Shown piece after piece: positions 45,218 to 53,618 of a stretch of DNA of 64,000 bases. Numbering within the stretch: the first letter of the stretch is position 1; each line of letters opens with the position of its first letter. The notes under the pieces are model-generated. The model searched no databases. It saw only the letters and a list, made by a program, of their open reading frames with translations, and was not told the origin of the DNA. The stretch comes from Synechococcus sp. MVIR-18-1 (GTDB taxonomy: Bacteria; Cyanobacteriota; Cyanobacteriia; PCC-6307; Cyanobiaceae), in the NCBI RefSeq assembly GCF_014279835.1, contig NZ_CP047942.1, forward strand, positions 2,170,001 to 2,234,000, written 5' to 3'. The position numbers and the translations under genes are program-made.

Positions 45218-46399
45218 ATGCTGCCAAGTTCCGACACCGTCTTGACTCAATCGGCACCGATTGCCCTCGACCATCAAGCCACAACCCCATGTCACCCTGA
45301 CGTGATTGAGGCCATGGAGCCCTGGTGGCGTGAACAGTGGGGCAATCCTTCAAGCCGGCAGCATCGGCTCGGGCTCACGGCTGCCGCCGCCGTGCAATTG
45401 GCCCGAGAGCAATTAAGCGATTGCTTGAACTGTTCCAGTGAACAGCTGATCTTCACCAGCGGGGCCACAGAGGCCAACAACATCGCCCTGCTCGGACATG
45501 CGCGAGCCGTGGCACGCCAGAAGGGAAAACCAGGGCATCTGATCAGCATGGTCAGCGAACATCACGCTGTTCTCGACCCCCTGTGGCAGCTTCAGCGCGA
45601 GGGCTTTGGCATCACCCTTCTCTCGCCAGAGCCAGATGGTCTCCTCGACCCCAAAAAGCTTGAGGCCGCCATCACTGAAGACACCCAATTGGTGAGTGTG
45701 ATGCTGGCCAATAACGAAATCGGCGTCATCCAGCCACTCCCTGAAATCGCGGCCATTTGCAGAGATCAAGGGGTATCGCTGCATAGCGATGCCGCACAAG
45801 CCTTCGGCCACATCCCCCTGGACAGCCAACGCCTTGGCGCCGATTTTCTCAGCCTGAGCGCCCATAAACTGAACGGACCGAAAGGGATCGGCGCCCTGAT
45901 CTACAACCCAGATCTAGAGGTGGAGCCGCTGCAATGGGGAGGAGGGCAAGAACGGGGGTTAAGACCTGGCACCTTGCCGGTGCCGTTGATCATCGGATTT
46001 GCCAAAGCGGCCGAGTTGGCACTTAGCGATCTCGCTAGCCGCAGTCAACGCCTCAAAGGTTTGCGCAATCAACTTTGGGAGGGCTTGAAGCAGAGGCAGC
46101 CAACGCTGCTTCTCAATGGACATGCCACGGCTCGACTGCCACACAACCTCAACATCACCATTCCAGATGTCTCCGGAAGCAAGCTGCATCGAGCACTGCG
46201 ATCCCGCGTGTCCTGTAGCAGTGGTTCGGCCTGTAGTCGCGGTGAACCGTCCCATGTGCTGATGGCCTTAGGGCGAAGCCGCCAAGAGGCCGAAGCCTCC
46301 CTGCGACTGAGCCTGGGGCGCAGCAGCACGGAGCACGACATTGACCAAGCCGTGGAGGCCATCAACGACGTCATCCACCAATTGCGTCATAAAGCATGA
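45218..46399 (+). CDS. Cysteine desulfurase (IscS/NifS family)
   Basis: PLP enzyme mobilising sulfur from cysteine for Fe-S clusters and thiolated cofactors. Family blocks: ALDHQATTPCHPDVIEAM at the N-terminus, TSGATEANNIALLG, SEHHAVLDP, LANNEIGVIQPLPEIAAIC, the PLP lysine in LSLSAHKLNGPKGIGAL, and the catalytic Cys in SCSSGSACSRGEPSHVL. Length 393 is normal for IscS-like enzymes. An IscS versus NifS label is not assignable without phylogeny. No scaffold gene (sufBCD, nfu) lies next to it. A membrane protein gene follows 55 bp later. Confidence 0.92.
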   Translation: MLPSSDTVLTQSAPIALDHQATTPCHPDVIEAMEPWWREQWGNPSSRQHRLGLTAAAAVQLAREQLSDCLNCSSEQLIFTSGATEANNIALLGHARAVARQKGKPGHLISMVSEHHAVLDPLWQLQREGFGITLLSPEPDGLLDPKKLEAAITEDTQLVSVMLANNEIGVIQPLPEIAAICRDQGVSLHSDAAQAFGHIPLDSQRLGADFLSLSAHKLNGPKGIGALIYNPDLEVEPLQWGGGQERGLRPGTLPVPLIIGFAKAAELALSDLASRSQRLKGLRNQLWEGLKQRQPTLLLNGHATARLPHNLNITIPDVSGSKLHRALRSRVSCSSGSACSRGEPSHVLMALGRSRQEAEASLRLSLGRSSTEHDIDQAVEAINDVIHQLRHKA

Positions 46400-46454
46400 A
46401 ATATATGGTGCGTGTCGCTACTTTCCGGCCAAGCCTTTCAATCAACATCTGGCA

Positions 46455-47213
46455 ATGAGCGAAATCACGGAGAGCAGCAGGCTCCACGTCCTACAAGCCA
46501 TCGAAGATGGCTGGTCTGGCTTCTGCAAAGCGCCATTGCCCTTTGTGCTTTTCACCCTGTTATCCGGGGCGTTAGGGCTGATCTTTCAGGCGATGAGTCA
46601 TGCAGCCGCCATCAGATCCTCTGCAGGATCAGGCTTCGATCCGGGCACCGTCCTGCTGATGATTGTCTCCGTGATTGGCAGCACCGTGATCAGCCTCTGG
46701 GCGGTCACAGGTCTGATTCGAGGAGCATGGAAGGCCCTTAGTGGCCATAAGCCCTCCTTTAGAGACCTCACCCACTGGGATGGCCAAGCGGCAGGTCGCC
46801 TGTTCATTAACCAGTTGGTGCTGGCCGTTGTTCTTGCGATCATTGTGTTCATCGCCGTTGCCATCGGCACCGGCCTGTTCCAAATCAATCAGGCCTTGGC
46901 CGTGATTCCTGGCCTCGTGGCTGGCATCGTGTTCCTGTATTTGGGAGTGAACCAAAAGTTCCTTCCCTTCATCGCGATCATGGGAGAGGGCAATCCTCTT
47001 CAAAAAATCCAGAGCGGTAGAGCCGTCGTAGATCCCAGCTGGGGGTGGATGCTCTTGCTCCTGATCGTGGAAGTGGTGATCATGGGCATTGGACTCCTAC
47101 TCAATGGAGTGGGCCTCCTGGTTGCTAGCCCCTTGGTGATCTGCATCTCAACAGCGGCCTACCGCCAACTGTTTGGCACAGAAGACCAAACCGGTTTTCT
47201 TAGCGAAGGCTGA
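46455..47213 (+). CDS. Polytopic membrane protein of unknown function
   Basis: I do not recognise a named family with confidence. From ATG 46455 it is 252 residues with about five to six hydrophobic helices: FVLFTLLSGALGLIFQAM, GTVLLMIVSVIGSTVISLWA, LAVVLAIIVFIAVAIGTGLF, AVIPGLVAGIVFLYLGVNQK, and a C-terminal pair from WMLLLLIVEVVIMGIGLLLN. The hydrophilic N-terminus (RLHVLQAIEDGWSGFCKAP) is conserved-looking. Its 3' end overlaps the convergent DUF456 gene by 14 bp and is followed, inside that gene, by a strong plus-strand terminator. Confidence 0.6.
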   Translation: MSEITESSRLHVLQAIEDGWSGFCKAPLPFVLFTLLSGALGLIFQAMSHAAAIRSSAGSGFDPGTVLLMIVSVIGSTVISLWAVTGLIRGAWKALSGHKPSFRDLTHWDGQAAGRLFINQLVLAVVLAIIVFIAVAIGTGLFQINQALAVIPGLVAGIVFLYLGVNQKFLPFIAIMGEGNPLQKIQSGRAVVDPSWGWMLLLLIVEVVIMGIGLLLNGVGLLVASPLVICISTAAYRQLFGTEDQTGFLSEG

Positions 47214-47748
47214 GTCCGACAAAGGCCGCTACACCGAGCAGTGCCAAGAGCAATTGAGCCAGACGACTCACGAGCAGTCCGGCCACTACCGCCAAGCCCA
47301 CCACGGCTCCTTGGCGTAAGGCTTTAAGCCACCCGAAATTCACGGGTGGCTTTTTTTTGACCCAGGTCTCCACCACTAGAGCCCCAAGCCAGGGGCCAAA
47401 TAAGGCCCCAAGCAATGGACCTCCAAAGGGGAGGGCCGGAAGAAGGCCGAACACCCCTAAGAGCAGACCCACCCCCGCCCCCGCCGCTGACCAACGGCTG
47501 GCCTTAAGGCGCATCGAGGCCAGGCCCAATGCCAACAGGTCGGCCACAAGGCCCAGCCCGAACAAGACCAAAGCAACAATGAGCTCAGGCCAGGCCTGTT
47601 GCCAGCCGACAGCAACGGTCCAAATCAATCCGCCTACAGGAAGCCAGATCAAGCCAGGAAGCAGGGGCAAGAGCGTGCCAGGAATCGCCAGCAGCTGCAC
47701 CAACAGAGCAATCCACCACCACCAATCGGAAGACCAAGGGATACTCAT
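47200..47748 (-). CDS. DUF456 family membrane protein
   Basis: Small polytopic membrane protein of the DUF456 family, function unknown. Hydrophobic segments: [77 protein letters not shown] and a C-terminal pair after [18 protein letters not shown]. The Gly-rich [19 protein letters not shown] block is typical. Its start overlaps the rsmH stop by 4 bp (ATGA). A perfect plus-strand terminator lies antisense to the codons for [11 protein letters not shown]. Confidence 0.75.
   Translation of the reverse strand: MSIPWSSDWWWWIALLVQLLAIPGTLLPLLPGLIWLPVGGLIWTVAVGWQQAWPELIVALVLFGLGLVADLLALGLASMRLKASRWSAAGAGVGLLLGVFGLLPALPFGGPLLGALFGPWLGALVVETWVKKKPPVNFGWLKALRQGAVVGLAVVAGLLVSRLAQLLLALLGVAAFVGLSLR
47326..47358 (+). 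terminator. Strong intrinsic terminator inside the DUF456 coding sequence
   Basis: AAGCCACCCG (47326-47335) pairs perfectly with CGGGTGGCTT (47343-47352) over a 7-nt loop, and the plus strand runs through eight T residues (47351-47358). This is the best intrinsic terminator in the window. It lies 112 bp past the stop of the plus-strand membrane protein gene and is embedded in the antisense strand of DUF456. Read on the minus strand there is no T-run after the stem, so it should be one-directional and not stop DUF456 transcription. Confidence 0.8.
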
Positions 47749-48677
47749 CGCTCAGACCGAGCAGTGTCGGGCCTCCGTCTGGCAATTCGGAGTTTTGCGC
47801 TGCGGCTGCGCGGGTTGTCCGCCTGCTCCTGTTCTGACGCCATCAACGGTTTGCGCGTGACCCGTTCGAGCCGCTCCTCTTGAAGGAAAGCGGTTTTAAC
47901 CCGACGATCTTCCAACGAATGAAAACTGATAATCGCGAGGAGACCGTCAGGCTTCAGCCATCCAGGCGCAATCTGAAGCAATCGGTCCAGCACTCCCAGT
48001 TCATCGTTCACAGCAATCCGCAATGCCTGAAAGGTGCGCGTGGCGGGATGAATCCTTCCCCGCCTGGCTTTCGGGGGGTAACAACCAGCAACGGCATAGG
48101 CCAACGCCGCCGTGCCTGCATAGGCGCCTTCTGCATCCAGATCCGCCTTGATCCGTCGCGCAATCCTGCGAGACAAGCGTTCCTCGCCAAAGGCATAAAT
48201 CAAGTCAGCCAGGGCATTCACATCCAGCCGCTCGATCAGCTCCGCTGCCGTTTCACCCCCAGCCGCTGGGTTCATGCGCATATCTAAGGGCCCGTCCAGC
48301 CGGAAGCTGAATCCTCTGGAAGCCACATCCAATTGGGGACTACTCACCCCAAGGTCTGCCAGCACCAGCGACACCGGTTCCTGTGGTTCAAACGCAGCAA
48401 AGTTGACCGGAACGATCTGGACGCGCTCCAGGAAGGGTTCCAGTCTTGAAGCAGCAGCAGCCCTGGCTGTGGGGTCCTGATCCAAACCAATCAAATGCAC
48501 GCCAGGACAGCGTTCCAGGATGAGTTCGCTATGACCGCCACCGCCAAGAGTGGCGTCAATCACAGCTGTGTTCTGCCAAAGGGATGGGGGCTGCTCAGAC
48601 AAAATCTGCAGCAGCGTTTCAGCCAATACGGGCACGTGGCTGAAGGCCACACCAGAAGACAGCGAGTGATCGGGCAT
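47745..48677 (-). CDS. rsmH: 16S rRNA (cytosine(1402)-N(4))-methyltransferase
   Basis: RsmH/MraW methylates N4 of C1402 in the 16S rRNA P-site. The SAM-binding start is [13 protein letters not shown] then [17 protein letters not shown]; other blocks are [40 protein letters not shown] and [20 protein letters not shown] with the C-terminal [17 protein letters not shown]. Length 310 is normal. It is not next to a mur cluster here, unlike in E. coli. Divergent from ndhH with 45 bp between starts. Confidence 0.95.
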   Translation of the reverse strand: MPDHSLSSGVAFSHVPVLAETLLQILSEQPPSLWQNTAVIDATLGGGGHSELILERCPGVHLIGLDQDPTARAAAASRLEPFLERVQIVPVNFAAFEPQEPVSLVLADLGVSSPQLDVASRGFSFRLDGPLDMRMNPAAGGETAAELIERLDVNALADLIYAFGEERLSRRIARRIKADLDAEGAYAGTAALAYAVAGCYPPKARRGRIHPATRTFQALRIAVNDELGVLDRLLQIAPGWLKPDGLLAIISFHSLEDRRVKTAFLQEERLERVTRKPLMASEQEQADNPRSRSAKLRIARRRPDTARSER

Positions 48678-48722
48678 CGGTCCTTCCTAAGATCCCGATA
48701 ACGCAATGAACCTCGGCTCACC

Positions 48723-49907
48723 ATGACGCAGCTGGAAACGCGCACCGAGCCGATGGTGGTCAACTTCGGCCCCCATCACCCCTCGATGCATGGGGTGCTG
48801 AGGCTCGTCGTAACCCTGGACGGTGAAGACGTTGTGGATTGCGAGCCGGTGATCGGCTATCTCCATCGCGGCATGGAGAAGATCGCCGAAAACCGCACCA
48901 ACGTGATGTACGTGCCCTACGTGAGCCGTATGGACTACGCCGCGGGCATGTTTTATGAAGCCATCGTGGTGAACGCTCCAGAGCGCCTCGCCAATATCCC
49001 GGTGCCCAAGAGAGCCAGCTACATCAGGGTGTTGATGCTGGAGCTCAACCGGATCGCAAACCATTTGCTCTGGCTTGGCCCCTTCCTCGCTGATGTTGGC
49101 GCTCAAACACCGTTCTTTTACATCTTCCGTGAACGGGAGATGATTTACGACCTCTGGGAAGCGGCCACAGGCCAGCGACTGATCAACAACAACTATTTCC
49201 GCATCGGTGGTGTGGCCGCCGATTTGCCCTGGGGCTGGCTGGAAAAATGTAAGGATTTTTGCGACTGGTTTGGTCCAAAAATCGATGAGTACGAAAAACT
49301 CATCACCAACAACCCAATTTTCCGTCGACGCATTGAAGGGCTTGGCGTGATCGGCCGAGAAGAGGCGATCAATTGGAGCTTGTCAGGTCCAATGCTGCGG
49401 GCTTCCGGTGTGCCGTGGGATCTCCGCAAGGTGGATCACTACGAGTGTTACGACGATTTCGATTGGGATGTGGTCTGCGAGAAGGAGGGTGATTGCTTTG
49501 CTCGCTATCGGGTGCGCATTGAAGAGATGCGTCAATCGCTAAAAATCCTGCGCCAAGCCTGCGACATGATCCCCGGCGGCCCCACCGAGAATCTCGAAGC
49601 CCACCGCATGGCGGAAGGTAAAGAAAGCCCCTTTGCCGGATTCGACTATCAATATGTGGCCAAAAAAGTGGCGCCTACGTTCAAGATCCCGAATGGCGAG
49701 CTGTACACCCGCCTGGAATCAGGCAAAGGCGAAATCGGAGTGTTCATCCAGGGCAACAACGATGTGACCCCCTGGCGCTTCAAGATCAGGGCCGCTGATA
49801 GCAACAACCTCCAGATCCTTCCTCACATCCTCAAGGGACACAAAGTTGCCGACATCATGGCGATCTTGGGCTCCATCGACGTGATCATGGGATCCGTTGA
49901 TCGCTGA
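48723..49907 (+). CDS. ndhH: NAD(P)H-quinone oxidoreductase subunit H
   Basis: 49-kDa-like subunit of NDH-1 that forms, with NdhK, the quinone-reduction site. Diagnostic blocks: [79 protein letters not shown] and [12 protein letters not shown] at the C-terminus. Length 394 is normal. It stands alone in an ndh sense; the NDH-1 genes in this window are spread over four places (ndhM, ndhF-ndhD, ndhA-I-G-E and ndhH). Confidence 0.97.
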   Translation: MTQLETRTEPMVVNFGPHHPSMHGVLRLVVTLDGEDVVDCEPVIGYLHRGMEKIAENRTNVMYVPYVSRMDYAAGMFYEAIVVNAPERLANIPVPKRASYIRVLMLELNRIANHLLWLGPFLADVGAQTPFFYIFREREMIYDLWEAATGQRLINNNYFRIGGVAADLPWGWLEKCKDFCDWFGPKIDEYEKLITNNPIFRRRIEGLGVIGREEAINWSLSGPMLRASGVPWDLRKVDHYECYDDFDWDVVCEKEGDCFARYRVRIEEMRQSLKILRQACDMIPGGPTENLEAHRMAEGKESPFAGFDYQYVAKKVAPTFKIPNGELYTRLESGKGEIGVFIQGNNDVTPWRFKIRAADSNNLQILPHILKGHKVADIMAILGSIDVIMGSVDR

Positions 49908-49936
49908 TCCATCTAGATCCAACTTGTCATTAATCC

Positions 49937-50401
49937 TTGGCTTTTCGATCGCCAGATGAGTGGTTAAAGCTTGAGCGCATCGTGCGTTTTGGCGATACCG
50001 ATGCTGCTGGTGTGATGCACTTCCACCAGCTGTTGCGCTGGTGCCATGAAGCCTGGGAAGACAGTCTTGAGCGCTACGGGATTGCCGCAGCGGATGTTTT
50101 TCCAGGATGCAGGGCAGCAGATGTTCCACCAACCATCGCTTTGCCGGTGGTGCACTGCGCAGCCGATTTTTTACGACCCATCCATGGTGGTGATCACTTG
50201 GTCGTGACACTGAAGCCGACCAGGGTGGATCCCAGCCAATACGAGGTGCGTTTCCTCTTTCAACTCGAGGAAATCGACGTAGCCCAAGGGATCATCCGCC
50301 AGCTAGCAATCCACTCTGAAACGCGCCGGCGCTGTGCCTTGCCAGAAGCAATCGATCGCTGGCTTGAAGCATCAGCAATCGGCACCGTCGGAACGCTCTA
50401 G
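49937..50401 (+). CDS. menI: 1,4-dihydroxy-2-naphthoyl-CoA hydrolase (hot-dog thioesterase)
   Basis: 4-hydroxybenzoyl-CoA-type hot-dog thioesterase matching the cyanobacterial DHNA-CoA hydrolase (Slr0204 type), which releases DHNA for phylloquinone synthesis. The active-site segment is RFGDTDAAGVMHFHQLLRW with the catalytic Asp, followed by CHEAWEDSLERYGI and the C-terminal RRCALPEAIDRWL. TTG 49937 is the probable start; no ATG lies upstream in frame. Convergent with menE, whose 3' end it overlaps by 30 bp; menE, menC, menA and menF next to it make the pathway assignment strong. Confidence 0.85.
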   Translation: MAFRSPDEWLKLERIVRFGDTDAAGVMHFHQLLRWCHEAWEDSLERYGIAAADVFPGCRAADVPPTIALPVVHCAADFLRPIHGGDHLVVTLKPTRVDPSQYEVRFLFQLEEIDVAQGIIRQLAIHSETRRRCALPEAIDRWLEASAIGTVGTL

Positions 50402-51661
50402 ATCCTTGAGCCAGGCCCGCCATCGAGCTCGCTCCCACTTGCCAGCGTTGGTTGACGCAAGCTCAGCACAGTGATGCCATCGCTGGGGGCGCTCTGCAGG
50501 CAACCATCGATCCGTCAAGGCCTTAAGCCGCAGCAGAAACGCGTCTGCGGCTCCGGGCAGATGAGCTGCATCTTGCCAACGCACCAAAACCACCAGACGT
50601 TCTCCCCATTCGGGGTCGTGAACGCCAAGAAACAGCACTGCTTTGAGAGGGAGGCCAACCTCTCGCGCAGCAGCCATCAAGCGAACCTCTAGCTGCTCTG
50701 GAAAGACCGTGACTCCACCGGAGTGAATCGCACCATCGAGGCGGCCCAGCAGCGTGAGCTGTGGAGTTGACGCAGGCCCTTGAAGACGCGCAGCATCACC
50801 AGAGCGCCACCAGCCATCCACATCGGTCAGGGGGCTAACGGACGGCTCCGTTGATCGTTCAGCCAGCGATCCATCCCCATCAGGCTTCCAACGTCCTATT
50901 GCTAAACGCCTGCAACGCACTGCAAGCGCACCATTTCCCTCCACCCGAAGCTCAATGTCATCGAGAGGCTCACCCACTCCTTCTTCCCCATCCAGAAAGC
51001 GCTCAGGGGATTGAGCCACGACCATCGCGGCCGTCTCTGTGGCCCCATAACAAGGCGCCAGCTTGATCCCCAAGGCGCGGGCCCTCTCCGCAAGCTCATC
51101 TGGCAACGCTGCTCCACCCACCCAGATCAGCGCCATCGCTTGCAACCAGCGCACACCTGCCGGATCGGCCAACAAGCGCCCGAGCTGAGTGGGCACGAGC
51201 GAGAGCAACATCGGCATCGAGTCCCAATCCGAACGCTGACAGGACTCCTCCAACAAAGCCTGAGGACTTTTCATCAACGCTGGAGACAGCCAAACATGGG
51301 CCACATTCCACTGCTGAGCTCGCCACCAAGGCATCAAGCCACTGATGTGCTGAAAGGGCAGCGGATTCCAAATGATCACTTCCGATGCATTCAGTCCAAG
51401 CGCATGCAACCAACGGCCTGTCGCCGCGGCCGATTGATCCAAATGGATTGATGGCTGAAGACAAAGCTGTCGGCCACCGCTGCTTCCGCCTGTAGAAAGC
51501 ACCAATCCAGGACCCTCCGGTAGAGCCTTAGGAGCCTCAAGCGGAACATCCTGGGGACCCATTAGACGCACCCAATTTCCCCGCTCGAGAGCAGGCAGGA
51601 GAAATCCAGCAACAATGGATGGGCTCTGTGGATCACAACACAACTGTTCAAGACTGCTCAT
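50372..51661 (-). CDS. menE: o-Succinylbenzoate-CoA ligase
   Basis: Adenylate-forming enzyme activating o-succinylbenzoate for DHNA-CoA formation in phylloquinone synthesis. Motifs of the family: STGGSSGGRQLCLQPS (phosphate loop), IWNPLPFQHISGL, CYGATETAAMVVA (A5), GRWKPDGDGS and DGWWRSGDAARLQ then LLGRLDGAIHSGGVTVFPEQ. The 429-residue size is at the short end, as expected for compact MenE. The ATG overlaps the menC end by 14 bp. Identity rests on the neighbouring men genes as well as motifs. Confidence 0.9.
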   Translation of the reverse strand: MSSLEQLCCDPQSPSIVAGFLLPALERGNWVRLMGPQDVPLEAPKALPEGPGLVLSTGGSSGGRQLCLQPSIHLDQSAAATGRWLHALGLNASEVIIWNPLPFQHISGLMPWWRAQQWNVAHVWLSPALMKSPQALLEESCQRSDWDSMPMLLSLVPTQLGRLLADPAGVRWLQAMALIWVGGAALPDELAERARALGIKLAPCYGATETAAMVVAQSPERFLDGEEGVGEPLDDIELRVEGNGALAVRCRRLAIGRWKPDGDGSLAERSTEPSVSPLTDVDGWWRSGDAARLQGPASTPQLTLLGRLDGAIHSGGVTVFPEQLEVRLMAAAREVGLPLKAVLFLGVHDPEWGERLVVLVRWQDAAHLPGAADAFLLRLKALTDRWLPAERPQRWHHCAELASTNAGKWERARWRAWLKDLERSDGADC

Positions 51662-52670
51662 CGCGCTCCTCGCTCACTTCAGCTGCGGCCAACACATCAG
51701 CCGCGGCCCACACCTCTGCCGGATCGGAACTAAACAACGGGCTAGCCGGACACCACCCTGGAGCCAGCCCAGGCGCCGCCGGTGTTTCCCCTTGAGCCTG
51801 GAGGGCCGCCAAGTGCGCCAACCAGCGCCCACCAATCCCGGTTTCAAACGTGGTGCTCAGCATGAGGCGAGGCTTGCCCCGAAGCAAATCCCGCAAAAGA
51901 GGCCTTGGGTCTCCTTCCAGCAACGGTCGACGCACCTGCCAGCCCTCCCACTGATCGCGCCAGGTGGGATGCACCTGCAAGGACTCATCCAAAGCGACAG
52001 GCACCACAGCAGCGATCGCCTCAAGGCCCTCCCAATCATCAGCGGCAAGCGGTTGCTCGAACCACTCCAGCCGTGAATCCCCGCGCAGCTGCTCCACCCA
52101 TCGCCAAGCCTGCAGCCTGTCCCAGCCGCCATTGGCATCAAGCCGCAATCGCGCTGAAACCGGAAGCTTGTCGAGCAGACCCTGCAGCAAGCCCATCTCC
52201 TCATCGTGGTCGCAGACCGCCACCTTCCACTTCAGCGTGAACGGCAGGTTGGGATCCACTGAGGTCAGCAGGCAATCCAGTGCATCCCGCATCGCGACTC
52301 CTGCCGGCAACAAGAACGCCGAGGTTGGCACCTGTAGCCAACCAGCAGAGGAGGCACTCCCAAGCTGGCCATCCAGCTCAGCCAGGGCAGCCCCAAGGGC
52401 GAAAGCCAACGCCGCTGGAACAGATGCGAGCAAGTGTTCAAGGCTGCTGACAGTCCAGACCACCCCAAGATCCATCATCCGAACCAAGGCGGACTGGCAA
52501 TCCTCATGCTGTTCAGCCTCCAAGGGCGACACCTCTCCCCATCCAAGACGGCCAGCCGAGTCCTCCAAGCGCAACAACCAACCTCGACGCTGCTGCAACA
52601 CCCCGGCAGCGGTGTGCAAAGGCCGGTTGAGCTGGAACCCATAGGGCTTGATCTGCAACCGAAGCTCCAT
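51648..52670 (-). CDS. menC: o-Succinylbenzoate synthase
   Basis: Enolase-superfamily enzyme that dehydrates SHCHC to o-succinylbenzoate. The barrel shows FTLKWKVAVCD (catalytic Lys), LRLDANGGWDRLQAWRWVEQ with the first metal-binding Asp, WFEQPLAADDWEGLEAI with Glu, VALDESL with the third acidic ligand and LMLSTTFETGIGGRW. ATG 52670 (MELRLQIKPYGF) is preferred; a TTG at 52679 overlapping the menA stop would add three residues. Part of the menA-menC-menE minus-strand unit. Confidence 0.92.
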   Translation of the reverse strand: MELRLQIKPYGFQLNRPLHTAAGVLQQRRGWLLRLEDSAGRLGWGEVSPLEAEQHEDCQSALVRMMDLGVVWTVSSLEHLLASVPAALAFALGAALAELDGQLGSASSAGWLQVPTSAFLLPAGVAMRDALDCLLTSVDPNLPFTLKWKVAVCDHDEEMGLLQGLLDKLPVSARLRLDANGGWDRLQAWRWVEQLRGDSRLEWFEQPLAADDWEGLEAIAAVVPVALDESLQVHPTWRDQWEGWQVRRPLLEGDPRPLLRDLLRGKPRLMLSTTFETGIGGRWLAHLAALQAQGETPAAPGLAPGWCPASPLFSSDPAEVWAAADVLAAAEVSEERDEQS

Positions 52671-52675
52671 CCCTT

Positions 52676-53584
52676 TCAACTCAGTAAGGGGCCCAGCGCT
52701 AATCCCGCACTTAAGCCAAGACCGTTGAGAGCCTGAAAACGGAGCGCCAAAAATTTGCTGCCGGCGATTCGATCGGGTTCGGCATGGTGATCACGCAGCA
52801 AACGAATCAGCGCTGCTGCAGCTGGTAGGCCAATCGCGCCAAACAGGGCCGTGAGCGGCCAATCACCGTGAAGAACTGGCACCCATTCGAGCGCAAGAGT
52901 TCCGGCAACAAACCAAGGCACCAAACTCGCAGCTTTGGCCGTACCCAAGCGCACCACTGGGGAGCGTTTGCCATGGGCTGCGTCCTCATCCACCTGATGA
53001 AAATGGGAGCAAAACAACACCAGAGACGTGGCCAACGCAGGTCCTGAGCCAAGCATCAGCGCAAGCTGCCAAGGCACTGCTGCTTGATCAGAAGGAGCCA
53101 GCACCAGCAGTGCAGCCGCCGTTGCAAACGGACCAAAAGCCAACCAACAAATCGGCTCCCCCCATCCCCGATAGGCCAAGCGAAAGGGTGGACCCTGATA
53201 CAGGTATCCGAGTCCACAGCTCACCAGCACAAGGGGGAGCACCACGAACGAGCTGCGCAGGGCGAGGATCAGCATCAGGCCTAAGCCCAGCATCAACGCC
53301 AAACAGGCCCAACGACGGACAGACCTTCGCTGCCCTACCAGCGCCACGATCGAATGGGGCTTGCCAACAACATCCACACCGGTGTCGGCATCAAACAGAT
53401 CATTGCTGAGGTTTTCCCAAAGAAGCAGCAGCACCGCCGCGAGCAAAAAGCCTGAGAACTGGGACCAACGCACCGACTCCTGGGCCCCCAGGCGCCAACC
53501 TGCCGCCAACAGCACGGGCATCACAGCAACCGAGTACATCCGCCACTTGATGGCGGCCTTCCACAAACGTCGGCGATCGGACAT
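52676..53584 (-). CDS. menA: DHNA phytyltransferase (MenA family)
   Basis: UbiA-family membrane prenyltransferase. In cyanobacteria it attaches a phytyl chain to DHNA, giving phylloquinone precursor. The prenyl-diphosphate motif is NLSNDLFDADTGVD, and the second Asp-rich region is FHQVDEDAAHGKRSPVVRLG; about eight hydrophobic helices follow the N-terminal WKAAIKWRMYSVAVMPVLLA. ATG 53584 (MSDRRRLWKAAI) is used; an upstream in-frame ATG at 53620 would abut menF. First gene of the menA-menC-menE run. Confidence 0.92.
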   Translation of the reverse strand: MSDRRRLWKAAIKWRMYSVAVMPVLLAAGWRLGAQESVRWSQFSGFLLAAVLLLLWENLSNDLFDADTGVDVVGKPHSIVALVGQRRSVRRWACLALMLGLGLMLILALRSSFVVLPLVLVSCGLGYLYQGPPFRLAYRGWGEPICWLAFGPFATAAALLVLAPSDQAAVPWQLALMLGSGPALATSLVLFCSHFHQVDEDAAHGKRSPVVRLGTAKAASLVPWFVAGTLALEWVPVLHGDWPLTALFGAIGLPAAAALIRLLRDHHAEPDRIAGSKFLALRFQALNGLGLSAGLALGPLLS

Positions 53585-53618
53585 GGAGTAACGGGTTGCA
53601 ACAGCCTGGGGACCTGGC

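Noticed and set aside
23371-52016. GCGATCGC (HIP1) octamers, e.g. near 18364, 23373, 25577 and 52013
   Set aside because: Only a few are present, all inside genes; they are not dense enough to suggest the HIP1 enrichment seen in some cyanobacteria.
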